Shown: positions 1 through 9,586 of the stretch, one piece after another
How the letters are laid out: each line of letters opens with the position of its first letter
How positions within the stretch are numbered: position 1 is the first letter of the stretch
Source: Pseudomonadota bacterium
Lineage (GTDB): Bacteria; Pseudomonadota; Gammaproteobacteria; Ga0077536
NCBI GenBank assembly: GCA_018668255.1
Contig: JABISZ010000014.1
Location: forward strand, 1-63,333
Length of the DNA stretch: 63,333 nt
Reading direction: 5' to 3'
The notes under the pieces: model-generated
Seen by the model: the letters and a program-made list of their open reading frames with translations, nothing else
Database searches by the model: none
Told to the model about the DNA's origin: nothing
Program-made: the position numbers and the translations under genes

Positions 1-423
<423 letters not shown>

Positions 424-563
424 AAGAGTCCGCCTGCATAAATGCAGACTAATTTTGAATTGACAAGTTCATTGTGACACTTACGTATCCAATTCGCTCA
501 TCAGGGTTAACTGATGATACTAATCATATCGTAAGCGCCCACACAAATTACTTTAATGGACAT

Positions 564-577
564 ATTTTTAAAGAACA
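564..577 (-). promoter_or_regulatory. boxA antitermination element of the rRNA leader
   Basis: On the minus strand this reads TGTTCTTTAAAAAT, close to the rRNA boxA consensus (TGCTCTTTAACA). It lies between the rRNA promoter and the 16S 5' end, where NusB/NusE-dependent antitermination signals sit. Assigned from motif and position. Confidence 0.7.
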
Positions 578-607
578 TCGAAGAGGTTACTCCCCGAGAG
601 AGCGCGT

Positions 608-635
608 ATTATACGCAGCCGGAACTAATCGTCAA
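608..635 (-). promoter_or_regulatory. rRNA operon promoter (P1-like)
   Basis: On the minus strand a -35 TTGACG (630-635) and a perfect -10 TATAAT (608-613) are separated by 16 bp. Transcription would start near 600, giving a leader of about 175 nt before 16S. The discriminator just after the -10 is GC-rich (ACGCGC), typical of stringently controlled rRNA promoters. Upstream sequence (641-733) is AT-rich, as in UP elements. The 310-base gene-free stretch 424-733 is thus the rRNA leader and promoter region. I see no clear tyrS terminator in it. Confidence 0.8.
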
Positions 636-733
636 CCCATAAGCCACATTTATTTAATATTAACCAATACCTGTCAATGATTGCAGCGTAATGGATAAAA
701 TAATTTTTTATTATCAATAGGTTATATAAAAAA

Positions 734-1936
734 TTAAACAACAGTCACCCGTCCAAACCGGCGCTTGCCGACTTGGATTAGAGTTTCAGTATTCGCGAGT
801 AGATTACAGCCAATATTCTCTACTACCTCGCCATCTAACTTTACGGCTCCCTGTATGATCAACCTGCGAGCTTCGGATGTGCTAGCACACAATCCTATCC
901 CTTTCATAGTAGATACGAGGCTGCACAAACCATCCTTTGACTCCACTTGGCACTCCGGCACGTCTTCGGGAATCAGACCTTTGCTAAACTGCCGTACAAA
1001 TGCATCATGGGAATCTCTGGCTTGTTTTTGGCTATGAAAGCGAGCGACTAACTCACTTGCCAATTCAAACTTCACATCCCGTGGATTTCTTCCATTCAGA
1101 GTACTTTCTCTTAAGTTACTAATCTCAGATAGTTCTTTAAAGCTTAATAGCTCAAAGTATCGCCACATAAGATCATCAGATATCCCCATAATCTTGCCAA
1201 ACATTTGGTTAGCCGGCTCACTAATTCCTATAAAATTATTCAAGGACTTAGACATTTTATGGATGCCGTCAGTTCCTTCAAGTAGAGGCATAGTTATCAC
1301 GACCTGCGGCTCAAGCCCATAAGACTGTTGCAATTGTCGACCAAGGAGCAAGTTAAACTTCTGGTCAGTCCCTCCTAACTCAACATCCGCGCGCAAGGCT
1401 ACCGAATCATAGGCCTGAATTAAAGGATATAAAAACTCGTGAATTGCGATCGGTTGTTCCTGTTTATAGCGCTTCTGAAAATCATCGCGTTCAAGCATAC
1501 GAGCTACAGTCTGGTTGGATGCAATTTCCACAAGCTCTGCTGAACTTATCTTATTCATCCACTCTGAATTGAATCGCACACTCGTTAGTTGAGGATCTAA
1601 AACTTTGAACACTTGTTCCTTATAAGTGCTTGCGTTTTCGGTAACCTCTTCGGACGTGAGAGCTGGCCTTGTAGAAGTTTTACCAGAGGGATCGCCAATC
1701 ATGCCCGTGAAATCTCCTATCAAAAAGCAAATTTCATGACCTAAATCTTGAAAATGACGCATTTTGTTCAAAAGAACGGTATGCCCCAGATGCAGATCTG
1801 GAGCTGTAGGATCGAAGCCAGCCTTAACTGTTAGAACTTTCTTCTTGGCAAGGTACTCTAAAAGCTCTTCTTCCCGTAAAATATCGACAGTACCTCGTGT
1901 TATAAGATCCATCTGCTCGTTGGTTTGAGACGTCAA
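734..1936 (-). CDS. tyrS: tyrosine--tRNA ligase
   Basis: Class I aminoacyl-tRNA synthetase charging tRNA-Tyr in the cytosol, 400 residues. The HIGH-type motif is HLGH (residues 49-52), followed by a GDPSGK segment (81-86) and the KMSKS loop (227-231). The C-terminal third carries an S4-like RNA-binding region. The [15 protein letters not shown] signature matches the TyrRS type found beside an rRNA operon in Pseudomonas. It is transcribed toward 16S on the same strand and divergently from the M23 peptidase gene. A perfect inverted repeat lies in its probable 5' leader. Confidence 0.97.
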   Translation of the reverse strand: MTSQTNEQMDLITRGTVDILREEELLEYLAKKKVLTVKAGFDPTAPDLHLGHTVLLNKMRHFQDLGHEICFLIGDFTGMIGDPSGKTSTRPALTSEEVTENASTYKEQVFKVLDPQLTSVRFNSEWMNKISSAELVEIASNQTVARMLERDDFQKRYKQEQPIAIHEFLYPLIQAYDSVALRADVELGGTDQKFNLLLGRQLQQSYGLEPQVVITMPLLEGTDGIHKMSKSLNNFIGISEPANQMFGKIMGISDDLMWRYFELLSFKELSEISNLRESTLNGRNPRDVKFELASELVARFHSQKQARDSHDAFVRQFSKGLIPEDVPECQVESKDGLCSLVSTMKGIGLCASTSEARRLIIQGAVKLDGEVVENIGCNLLANTETLIQVGKRRFGRVTVV

Positions 1937-1963
1937 ATCTTTGGTCCTTTTAGGTTAGGTCGA

Positions 1964-1984
1964 CTTTATTAGATTCTAATAAAG
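1964..1984. repeat. perfect inverted repeat in the tyrS leader/promoter region
   Basis: Two 10-nt arms, CTTTATTAGA (1964-1973) and TCTAATAAAG (1975-1984), flank a single T. A minus-strand TATAAT lies at 1996-2001 without a good -35, so the repeat would fall within the first 25 or so nucleotides of a tyrS transcript. It could be an operator, an mRNA hairpin or both. There is no U-tract, so it is not a plain terminator. The sequence fact is certain; the role is inferred. Confidence 0.6.
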
Positions 1985-2060
1985 ATTCAGATGATATTAT
2001 ACAGATGCAATTTGAAGAGTTACATAAGGATAGCGTAATAGTCTCAAGGCATGAAAATCA

Positions 2061-3455
2061 ATGACAAACTCTTATAGGAATCTCATACGTTTTTCCAACC
2101 TACTACAATATAAAACATTGTTTCCTATGAGCATTTTTTTGCTTGCCATCACTATTTCAATAGTACTCCTGCGTGGAGAAAGTAATCGATTACAACGAGC
2201 AGGCCCCTTACACGAAATGACAGGAAATTTACAAGAGAAATGGCCATTTGAGCCCTTAGTCTACCAGAACCTAAGTATCTCGGAAGGGACGACCGACACG
2301 GTACTTAACATTGTAGAGATAGTTAAAAGAGGTGATAGCCTATCTCGAATCTTTAAGCGACATGGGATTTCTCGTAACGACCTCGCAAACCTGTTGGCTA
2401 GTAGTAAGGAATCAAAGCAGCTTAGGTACTTAAAACCTATGCAGAAAATCGCTCTTAAAATTAAAAATCGACGCCTGATAAGACTCCAGTTCAAGGACAC
2501 CTCTCTAAACTCATTAGTCTTTAATCTCACTGAAAGCGGAGACTATACGTTCTTGCAAGAAACGCTCACACCACAAATCAAACTCACTGCAGTCAGAACG
2601 ACTATCAACCGCTCTCTTTATCTGGACGGAAAAGCTATCGGTCTAAGTGATAAAATACTAATGCAGCTAACCTCTATATTTGCATGGGATATAGATTATT
2701 CTCAGGATATTAGAGCCGGCGATACTTTTAGCCTTATTTATGAAGTCCTGTTTCACGAGGGAGAAATCCTTAGAGAAGGAAGGATTCTTGCTGCTGAATT
2801 CACAAATCGAGGTCAGGCGATAAGAGCGATATTAAACATAGACGATTTGGGTCACGAATCCTATTTCTCAGGCAAAGGAAATGCGATGCATAAGGCTTTT
2901 TTAAGAAACCCCGTGCATTTTTCTAGAATAAGCTCAAAGTTCAATTTAAATAGAAAACATCCTGTTTTAAACAAAATCAGGGCTCATAAGGGTGTAGATT
3001 ACGCCGCGCCTGCGGGAACAGAGATAAAATCTACTGCAGACGGTAAAATTAGCTTTTTGGGCACCAAAGGGGGCTATGGAAATACTATCGAAATAGAGCA
3101 TGGTGGAAAATACAGTACACTATATGCGCATCTGTCGAAGTTTAGCAGGAAGTTAAAAATAGGAACTCTCGTAAAGCAGGGCGAAGTAATCGGTGAGGTT
3201 GGTCAATCAGGCCTGGCAACAGGTCCTCATTTACATTATGAATTCCGAATAAATGGACTGCATATTAACCCCCTAACAGTAAAGCTGCCGCAAGCACGAC
3301 CAATAGAGTCTAGGTACTTAAGGCAATTCAAACATCAATCTACTTTACTAGGGAACATGTTAACTTCTATGAGTAAAAGTAGTGTAATCAAAACATCTGA
3401 TAAACTGCACTCAGCTAACCACAGAGAAATATTAGACTTGTATTCATATAAATGA
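2061..3455 (+). CDS. mepM: M23 family peptidoglycan DD-endopeptidase (MepM-like)
   Basis: Predicted inner-membrane-anchored periplasmic hydrolase that cuts peptide cross-links in peptidoglycan, 464 residues. One hydrophobic anchor lies at about 20-38. A LysM/OapA-like segment follows (EIVKRGDSLSRIFKRHGIS, from about 86), then a C-terminal LytM/M23 domain at about 305-410. Zinc ligands are visible as H309-x3-D313 and the HLH motif H390/H392. The order tyrS, M23 peptidase, anmK, erpA matches Pseudomonas. Its stop overlaps the anmK start by 4 nt (ATGA), suggesting coupled translation with a peptidoglycan recycling enzyme. Confidence 0.92.
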   Translation: MTNSYRNLIRFSNLLQYKTLFPMSIFLLAITISIVLLRGESNRLQRAGPLHEMTGNLQEKWPFEPLVYQNLSISEGTTDTVLNIVEIVKRGDSLSRIFKRHGISRNDLANLLASSKESKQLRYLKPMQKIALKIKNRRLIRLQFKDTSLNSLVFNLTESGDYTFLQETLTPQIKLTAVRTTINRSLYLDGKAIGLSDKILMQLTSIFAWDIDYSQDIRAGDTFSLIYEVLFHEGEILREGRILAAEFTNRGQAIRAILNIDDLGHESYFSGKGNAMHKAFLRNPVHFSRISSKFNLNRKHPVLNKIRAHKGVDYAAPAGTEIKSTADGKISFLGTKGGYGNTIEIEHGGKYSTLYAHLSKFSRKLKIGTLVKQGEVIGEVGQSGLATGPHLHYEFRINGLHINPLTVKLPQARPIESRYLRQFKHQSTLLGNMLTSMSKSSVIKTSDKLHSANHREILDLYSYK

Positions 3456-4603
3456 ACACTCTACCCAAAAGCACGGCTTTAGTTGATGGGATCTATATAG
3501 GCCTAATGTCAGGTACTAGTATGGACGGTGTAGACGTTGCTGTAGTAAATTTTTTCCAAGAAAAAATTGATTTTATTCACGCAGAAACATTCGAATACCC
3601 CGCCTCTATTAAGGATCGTCTATATAAAATAACAAGTAATAAAATACTACATAACCTGGATGATATCGGTCAACTAGACGCTGACATAGGAATATTTTTT
3701 GGGCAATGCGCTAATAGGAGTATCGGGAAAAGTAACCTCAACTCTAGCGAAGTGCTCGCCATAGGAAGTCATGGACAAACTATATGGCACTCGCCATTAG
3801 GGTCCGCACCATACAGCTGGCAAATAGGAAACCCCTCGATAATAACTGCCAGAACTCTTATCAGTACAGTGTCTGATTTTCGTAATTTAGATATGGCATT
3901 TAGTGGACAAGGAGCACCTTTAGCTCCTGCTTTTCACTTAGCATTTCTAGGCGAAAGTAATAGAAGCCGGATAGTACTTAACATCGGTGGAATTGCGAAT
4001 ATCTCAATCCTAGACAAAGAATCTCCCACGGCTATCGGCTATGACACTGGCCCCGGAAACTGTCTTATGGATCTATGGCACCAATTACATACGGGTGAGC
4101 AATATGATAAAGGAGGAGCATCGGCCAGAGCTGGGGAGATCCTACCAGAACTTTTAGAGCGTTTTTTAGAAGAAGATTTCTTCCAGAAAGAAGGTCCGAA
4201 AAGTACTGGACGGGAAACATTCAATCTTGGTTATATAAAAAGTGCTATAAAATCTCTTGGTAATATAGAGAATTTCTCTCCCGAGGATATACAGGCCACT
4301 CTGCTGGAACTCACGGTAGTTTCTATTACAAGCAATATACATGCACTTAAAACTCACGACATTAAGGACATTTACTTATGTGGGGGAGGCAGTGCAAACA
4401 TATTTTTAGTAGAACAATTAAAGAAAGCTCTCGGCAGTTGTGTAGTGAAAAGTACAGCTGACTTGGGCATAGACCCTGACCATGTCGAGTCTTGCGCTTT
4501 TGCATGGCTTGCTCAACAAAGGATCAGTGGTCGGCCGGTTACTCTAAGCACTGGGGGAGAAAGGAAGCAGTTGGTTCTAGGAGCGCTTTACCAAGCACCC
4601 TAA
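3452..4603 (+). CDS. anmK: anhydro-N-acetylmuramic acid kinase
   Basis: Cytosolic enzyme of peptidoglycan recycling. It uses ATP to open the 1,6-anhydro ring of anhMurNAc and yields MurNAc-6-phosphate. Length (383 residues) fits the family. The N-terminal GLMSGTSMDGVD (17-28) is the phosphate-binding signature, followed by GSHGQTIWH, SDFRN, and GYDTGPGN with a nearby GGASARAG segment typical of AnmK. It is translationally coupled to the upstream M23 endopeptidase, placing wall cutting and recycling in one transcript. It ends 28 nt before the convergent erpA; no clear terminator hairpin is visible between them. Confidence 0.96.
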   Translation: MNTLPKSTALVDGIYIGLMSGTSMDGVDVAVVNFFQEKIDFIHAETFEYPASIKDRLYKITSNKILHNLDDIGQLDADIGIFFGQCANRSIGKSNLNSSEVLAIGSHGQTIWHSPLGSAPYSWQIGNPSIITARTLISTVSDFRNLDMAFSGQGAPLAPAFHLAFLGESNRSRIVLNIGGIANISILDKESPTAIGYDTGPGNCLMDLWHQLHTGEQYDKGGASARAGEILPELLERFLEEDFFQKEGPKSTGRETFNLGYIKSAIKSLGNIENFSPEDIQATLLELTVVSITSNIHALKTHDIKDIYLCGGGSANIFLVEQLKKALGSCVVKSTADLGIDPDHVESCAFAWLAQQRISGRPVTLSTGGERKQLVLGALYQAP

Positions 4604-4631
4604 AAGAATCTCCCCATAATCGATTTTTTAG

Positions 4632-4973
4632 TTATACTGAAAAAGAAGAGCCACAGCCGCAGGTAGTCGTAGCATTTGGGTTTCTAATCACAAATTGAGA
4701 GCCTTCAAGCCCGTCGCTGTAATCTATCTCTGCCCCTAAAAGGTATTGCACACTCATAGGGTCTACCAGAAGCTTGACGTCACCGTTTGAAACTACCGTA
4801 TCGCCATCACCTTCTTCCTGGTCAAATGTAAAGCCATATTGAAAGCCAGAACATCCACCACCAGAAATAAATACCCTAAGCATAAGGCTCTCGTCGCCTT
4901 CTTCATCAATTAAAGTTTTGACTTTACAAGCCGCCGCGTCGGTGAATACGAGTTCAGGTTGGTTATCTTCCAT
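4632..4973 (-). CDS. erpA: iron-sulfur cluster insertion protein ErpA
   Basis: A-type Fe-S carrier of 113 residues that passes clusters to apo-proteins. The three conserved cysteines are present: C41 in GGGCSG and C105/C107 in TCGCGSSF at the C-terminus. The acidic N-terminus and length are those of ErpA rather than IscA or SufA, and the position next to anmK matches Pseudomonas. It is convergent with anmK and followed upstream on the same strand by the bactofilin gene. Confidence 0.95.
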   Translation of the reverse strand: MEDNQPELVFTDAAACKVKTLIDEEGDESLMLRVFISGGGCSGFQYGFTFDQEEGDGDTVVSNGDVKLLVDPMSVQYLLGAEIDYSDGLEGSQFVIRNPNATTTCGCGSSFSV

Positions 4974-5053
4974 AGAATTGTCCGTTAAGGAATTGTCTGT
5001 TAAAGGATTTTAGCATGTAATACTATACCGTTTTACCCCATTTAGAAACATGA

Positions 5054-5470
5054 TCAATCTTCTTGGGGAGGCACACCACCAAAATCTAACGAAAGCTCAG
5101 GTCGATCATCCTCAGAGATCCGCACTAACTTACCGTTAACTTCAGCGCCTATAGCCATTTCCATCAAACCATAGTAGACGTTCCCTTCCACACGTGCGCT
5201 TGAAGCAAGCTCAACCCGTTCTAAGGAGTACACATCGCCTTTGACTAAACCATTTAAAAATATACAGGGCACACGAACTTGCCCTTCAATGGTTCCATGT
5301 TCGCTCACAGTTAACGAGCTGAGACTTTCAACCTCTCCCGAAACAGCGCCCTTAATAATACCATCGACATGCAGGCCACCACTGAAGCTTATGTCGCCGG
5401 TAATACAGCTATTTTTTCCTACCAACGAATCAAGCTTACTCGCCTTATGCTTTTTTATCTTTCGTAGCAT
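5054..5470 (-). CDS. bactofilin / polymer-forming cytoskeletal protein
   Basis: 138-residue protein with a central DUF583 (bactofilin) beta-helix, recognisable by repeated hydrophobic-Gly steps such as GLHVDGIIKGAV, GTIEGQV, GLVKGDV and GNVYYG. Short polar tails flank the core (Lys-rich N-terminus, acidic C-terminus). Bactofilins polymerise without nucleotide and place wall enzymes or morphology factors. Here it lies within the same conserved neighbourhood as erpA and an M23 endopeptidase. No membrane segment is visible. Confident on family; the cellular role here is inferred. Confidence 0.88.
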   Translation of the reverse strand: MLRKIKKHKASKLDSLVGKNSCITGDISFSGGLHVDGIIKGAVSGEVESLSSLTVSEHGTIEGQVRVPCIFLNGLVKGDVYSLERVELASSARVEGNVYYGLMEMAIGAEVNGKLVRISEDDRPELSLDFGGVPPQED

Positions 5471-5699
5471 GTACCTTTCCTCTAGATCACTATCAGTGAG
5501 TTATTTTTCGCCAGATGAGGCGTACACCGATAGCAAAAATAATTGTCTAAGTTAAAGCTCCTGCCTGCAGAAGACTATAGCTTTATTTTTAATGAAGCAA
5601 GCTTCTGTAAAACACGACTGCAGAACATTTTTAGTGATAGGATGTCGCGAGTAATGCAGCTTTACTGCCTACGATCAAACTTCTGGCTAACGGAACATT

Positions 5700-6131
5700 A
5701 TGTACTTTTTCATAAAAGCACTGCATATAATCTTTATGGTAACTTGGTTTGCTGGCCTATTCTACCTGCCCCGACTATTTGTATACCACGCAGAGAGTCA
5801 CGATGCTCTTAGTGTCGATAGATTTAAAATCATGGAAAGAAAGCTTTATCTAGGGATAATGTGCCCAAGCATGGCACTGACTCTACTCAGCGGCCTCGCC
5901 CTCATTATATTCCAAGGAGCTGAATGGCTCCTTCAGACCCGCTGGATGCACTTAAAATTAGGCGTAATAATACTGTTGATTATTTATCACTTTTACTTAG
6001 GAAGTCTTAGGCGTACTTTTGAGAACAACGGCAACAAATACTCGCATGTTTTTTACCGCTGGATAAACGAACTCCCTGTACTAGGGTTAATTACTATAGT
6101 TATGCTCGCAGTGCTTAAGCCTTGGACTTAA
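5700..6131 (+). CDS. hemJ: protoporphyrinogen IX oxidase HemJ-like membrane protein
   Basis: 143-residue integral membrane protein with four or so hydrophobic segments, matching the HemJ/UPF0093 family that oxidises protoporphyrinogen IX in many bacteria lacking HemG and HemY. The family-typical N-terminus (MYFFIKALHIIFMVTWFAG) puts a conserved histidine at 9, and the conserved lysine is K86 in WMHLKLG. It starts a plus-strand run with thiD, thiE and hemL, so two haem genes and two thiamin genes share a likely transcript. The 229-bp upstream gap (5471-5699) separates it from divergent bactofilin. I saw no riboswitch there. Confidence 0.9.
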   Translation: MYFFIKALHIIFMVTWFAGLFYLPRLFVYHAESHDALSVDRFKIMERKLYLGIMCPSMALTLLSGLALIIFQGAEWLLQTRWMHLKLGVIILLIIYHFYLGSLRRTFENNGNKYSHVFYRWINELPVLGLITIVMLAVLKPWT

Positions 6132-6141
6132 GCTTTAAAAT

Positions 6142-6927
6142 ATGACGCAGTCCAATTACAAACCGCCTATAGTCTTAGTCATTGGAGGTCACGACCCCAG
6201 TGGTGCCGGAATTCAGGCAGACATAGAAACATGTAATGCTATGAAATGTTACCCTGTCAGTATTGTAACTTGCACCACTAATCAAAACCTTAAGAACCTT
6301 ATTTGTGTATCGAGTTGCCTTACAAGCGAAGTACTGGCAACAATAGACACTGCTTTGGAAGAATTCAGCCCGAATGCCTGTAAGCTAGGCATGATTGGCT
6401 CGTCAGACCTAGCTATAGGACTAGGTCAACTGATACAAAAAAAACTAAAAAGCATCCCGATCGTCGTAGACCCCATACTAGCTGCAGGCTCGGGTAAAAA
6501 TATAGCTGATCAAGAGTTAATCGATGCTTATTTGAAATACATATTTCCTCAAGCCACAATAGCAACGCCAAACTTTGACGAACTTTGTAAGTTAGGGGGC
6601 TCACCAGATTCTAAAGACTCTATATCGTCTATCTTAGAATCAGGCTGTCAAGCTTTGCTAGCTACTGATATAAAACCACAACACCCTAAGATAACCAACT
6701 ATCTTTATAGAAGTGAAAAAAAATCACTCTATTATGAGATGGCAAGGTATCAAGGGTTATATCATGGGACGGGTTGCACTTTATCGAGTGGAATTGCAGC
6801 CCAACTGGCTCTTGGAGAGGACATTGAAACTGCAATTAAGAAAGCTCAAAAGTTTACACACCTAGCTGTAAAGAGAGCAATAAATTTCGGATTGTCTCAG
6901 AAAATTCCGAACAGATTGAATCAATAA
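6142..6927 (+). CDS. thiD: hydroxymethylpyrimidine/phosphomethylpyrimidine kinase
   Basis: Ribokinase-fold kinase of thiamin synthesis that phosphorylates HMP and HMP-P; 261 residues. The N-terminal GGHDPSGAGIQADIE is the HMP-binding signature, VVDPILAAGSG lies mid-protein, and the C-terminal HGTGCTLSSGIAA holds the ATP/anion-hole loop with the catalytic cysteine. The middle is more divergent than in E. coli ThiD. It starts 10 nt after hemJ and ends 2 nt before thiE. The thiD-thiE-hemL order is also that of Pseudomonas aeruginosa. Confidence 0.92.
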   Translation: MTQSNYKPPIVLVIGGHDPSGAGIQADIETCNAMKCYPVSIVTCTTNQNLKNLICVSSCLTSEVLATIDTALEEFSPNACKLGMIGSSDLAIGLGQLIQKKLKSIPIVVDPILAAGSGKNIADQELIDAYLKYIFPQATIATPNFDELCKLGGSPDSKDSISSILESGCQALLATDIKPQHPKITNYLYRSEKKSLYYEMARYQGLYHGTGCTLSSGIAAQLALGEDIETAIKKAQKFTHLAVKRAINFGLSQKIPNRLNQ

Positions 6928-6929
6928 TT

Positions 6930-7559
6930 ATGCATAAGTCACTAAGGCTCCGACATGGAGTTTATGCCATAACACCCGATACTGGACAAACAACCGAGAA
7001 TCTACTTTCGTTAACCGAACAAGTAATGAAAGGCGGAATAAAGATACTCCAATACCGATCGAAAATTAATGATGAGAATCTGCGTGTTAGACAGGCTAAA
7101 AAAATTAAGACTTTGTGCCGCGATTATAAGGTTCCCCTTATCATAAATGACGACGTTGCGCTTGCTATATCTATAGATGCCGATGGGATACATCTCGGTA
7201 AAAGTGACGCTCCCTGCTCCGTGGTTAGAACAGTACTGGAGGGAAAGAAAATTATCGGGATCTCTTGTTACGACTCGGTCTCTCTGGCGCAGAATGCAGA
7301 AAGAGATGGAGCTGATTATGTCGCTTTTGGAAGTTTCTACCCCTCTAAATCAAAACCGAACGCTCCTTTATGCTCAATTGAAACTCTAAAAACGGCATCT
7401 ACAATACTAAATATCCCTATTGTCGCAATTGGTGGAATACAGTTTGAGAATGCAAAGAAGCTAGTGGATAATGGCGCTGACTATCTGGCGGTCATAGACC
7501 AATTATTTAACCATCCGTCACCAACGTTGGCGGCTAACAAACTATCAATGCTATTTTGA
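6930..7559 (+). CDS. thiE: thiamine-phosphate synthase
   Basis: TIM-barrel enzyme of 209 residues joining HMP-pyrophosphate and thiazole phosphate to thiamin monophosphate. Visible signatures are QYRSK near residue 41, LIINDDVALAISIDADGIHLG (substrate and Mg binding), GISCYDS, YVAFGSFYPSKSKPNAP and the phosphate-binding IVAIGGI. It sits 2 nt after thiD and 7 nt before hemL. No TPP riboswitch was recognisable upstream of the operon. Confidence 0.95.
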   Translation: MHKSLRLRHGVYAITPDTGQTTENLLSLTEQVMKGGIKILQYRSKINDENLRVRQAKKIKTLCRDYKVPLIINDDVALAISIDADGIHLGKSDAPCSVVRTVLEGKKIIGISCYDSVSLAQNAERDGADYVAFGSFYPSKSKPNAPLCSIETLKTASTILNIPIVAIGGIQFENAKKLVDNGADYLAVIDQLFNHPSPTLAANKLSMLF

Positions 7560-7566
7560 AAATCAA

Positions 7567-8862
7567 ATGACTAAAAAATCTAAATTACTTTTCGATGCAG
7601 CCCTTAAAGTCATGCCGGGAGGGGTAAACTCGCCCGTGCGAGCCTTCACTGATGTGGGCAATCATCCTGTTTACTTTTCTGAGGGTCATGGTGCATGGCT
7701 AACCGATGTAGATGGGAAACGATACATTGACTACGTAGGTAGCTGGGGGCCGGCTATTGCTGGGCATTCTAATCCTTCTGTGATTTCAGCTGTTGAAAAG
7801 CAACTGAAATCAGGACTAAGTTTTGGAGCTCCCACAGAGCTCGAGACTCAACTCGCGGAGAAGATTATCGGACTTATCCCTTCTGTTGAAAAGATAAGAA
7901 TGACAAGCTCTGGAACAGAAGCAGCTATGAGCGCAATTAGACTGGCACGCGGCTTTACCGGACGAGAAAAAATCGTGAAATTCGAAGGCTGCTATCATGG
8001 GCATAGTGACTCTCTCCTTGTTAAAGCAGGGTCTGGTGCCCTGGCCATGGGGATCCCCAGTTCTCCTGGAGTACCCACATCTCTAGCTAACCTTACCGTT
8101 ACGCTGGACTACAACGACGACCAACAAGTCCTAGAGTTTTTCCACCAGTCCGGACATGAAATAGCGGCAGTTATTGTTGAGCCGATTGCAGGCAACATGG
8201 GTTGCATCTTACCTAGGCCTGAGTTTTTGGAAACACTACGTCATGTGACAGAAGAAAGCGGTGCCTTACTTATTTTTGATGAAGTGATGACTGGTTTTAG
8301 AGTAGCCCCTGGTGGAGCTCAACAACTATTTAGCATTAAACCCGACCTCACAATCCTTGGGAAAGTTATAGGCGGTGGGCTACCGGTGGGGGCAATAGGT
8401 GGTCCTAAACATCTGATCGATCAGTTCGCACCTTCAGGTCCAGTTTATCAAGCAGGCACACTTTCCGGTAATCCTCTTGCAATGGCCAGTGGCTTAGCAA
8501 CGCTAGAAATAATAGCCGATCCTGCATTCCATTCAAGCCTAAATACGGTGACGGATACCTTGTGCGAAAGAATACAAGTAGCTGCAGAAGAATCTGGAGT
8601 TAGTATCGTAATTAACAAAGTTTGCGGGATGTTTAGTGTATTCTTTTCATGCGATTCAGAAGTAGAGACTTTCACTCAAGTAAATAAATGTAATGCACAA
8701 CACTTCAACCGCTTTTTTTCTAGCATGCTCGCTGATGGAATCAGTCTCGCTCCTTCTAGGTTTGAGGCAAGCTTCATCTCATCAGCGCATGGTGAAAGTG
8801 AAATCGAGGCAACTGTTACTTCCGTCTATAGAGCATTCAAACAGATCCGCGATATATCCTAA
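7567..8862 (+). CDS. hemL: glutamate-1-semialdehyde 2,1-aminomutase
   Basis: PLP enzyme making 5-aminolevulinate in the C5 haem pathway, 431 residues. Signatures include the N-terminal PGGVNSPVRAF, SSGTEA (115-120), the cofactor aspartate in FDEVMTGFR and the PLP lysine K266 in LGKVIGGGLPVGA. Its presence implies 5-ALA from glutamyl-tRNA rather than from glycine and succinyl-CoA. It ends the hemJ-thiD-thiE-hemL run and converges with fabA, 4 nt away. Confidence 0.97.
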   Translation: MTKKSKLLFDAALKVMPGGVNSPVRAFTDVGNHPVYFSEGHGAWLTDVDGKRYIDYVGSWGPAIAGHSNPSVISAVEKQLKSGLSFGAPTELETQLAEKIIGLIPSVEKIRMTSSGTEAAMSAIRLARGFTGREKIVKFEGCYHGHSDSLLVKAGSGALAMGIPSSPGVPTSLANLTVTLDYNDDQQVLEFFHQSGHEIAAVIVEPIAGNMGCILPRPEFLETLRHVTEESGALLIFDEVMTGFRVAPGGAQQLFSIKPDLTILGKVIGGGLPVGAIGGPKHLIDQFAPSGPVYQAGTLSGNPLAMASGLATLEIIADPAFHSSLNTVTDTLCERIQVAAEESGVSIVINKVCGMFSVFFSCDSEVETFTQVNKCNAQHFNRFFSSMLADGISLAPSRFEASFISSAHGESEIEATVTSVYRAFKQIRDIS

Positions 8863-8866
8863 AAAA

Positions 8867-9436
8867 CTATTGCATTTGGTCCTCGGTGAACAGCCCAACA
8901 CGTAGACTATTACCTTCATAAATTTTCTTTCCATCTACTTCCATTACCGCGTCAGCTATACCCATCACCAGGCCTCGGGAAATTACACGTTTGATGTCTA
9001 TGGTATAGCTTATTAATTTTTGATCGGGAGTGACCTGCCCAGTAAACTTTATGTCAGCGCCTCCGAGAGCTCTGCCACGGCCTATCCCGCCTCGCCAGGC
9101 AAGATAAAAACCAACTAACTGCCACATTGCATCGAGACCTAAGCAACCGGGCATCACTGGGTCTCCTTCAAAATGACAGCCAAAAAACCATAGATCCGAG
9201 CGCACATCAAGCTCGGCTTTTACTACCCCACGATTATATTTTCCGGAAGAGCTCGAGATCTGAGTAACACGATCAAACATTAGCATGGGTGGTAACGGAA
9301 GCTGGGCGTTACCCGAACCGAACAATTCTCCCTTACCACACTCAATCAGCTCTGAATTGTCAAATGCTGACTGATATCCTTTAGAGAGGACAATGGGAGC
9401 ATCTGGATTTAGCGGCATATAGTCGATTTCAAGCAT
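8867..9436 (-). CDS. fabA: 3-hydroxydecanoyl-ACP dehydratase/isomerase
   Basis: Bifunctional beta-hydroxyacyl-ACP dehydratase and trans-2/cis-3 isomerase that starts anaerobic unsaturated fatty acid synthesis. The hot-dog core is nearly identical to Fab[21 protein letters not shown] carries catalytic H88 and D102 (spacing 14, as in E. coli H71/D85). At 189 residues it is about 17 longer than usual. An internal Met7 would shorten it slightly, so the start is uncertain. No fabB follows it, unlike in Pseudomonas. Confidence 0.95.
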   Translation of the reverse strand: MLEIDYMPLNPDAPIVLSKGYQSAFDNSELIECGKGELFGSGNAQLPLPPMLMFDRVTQISSSSGKYNRGVVKAELDVRSDLWFFGCHFEGDPVMPGCLGLDAMWQLVGFYLAWRGGIGRGRALGGADIKFTGQVTPDQKLISYTIDIKRVISRGLVMGIADAVMEVDGKKIYEGNSLRVGLFTEDQMQ

Positions 9437-9586
9437 AGATAAGAATTTCCAAGTTTTAAAGCGCGAACAGGATAACGCCCACAGGCACCACCCTCTATCG
9501 ATGACATATTATCCCATAATCGACCGACAGTTAGTAGGTAACCAGTACTTATCCACCAGTGCTCTTGAGTCGAGTTCTGTCTAAAG

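Noticed and set aside
5471-5699. Possible TPP riboswitch upstream of hemJ-thiD-thiE
   Set aside because: No CTGAGA-type THI-box core was recognisable; the gap seems to hold only ordinary promoter sequence and a small GAAGC/GCTTC hairpin.
5543-5812. 89-codon ORF overlapping the hemJ start
   Set aside because: Composition is random-like and it conflicts with HemJ, which has the family's full length and signature.
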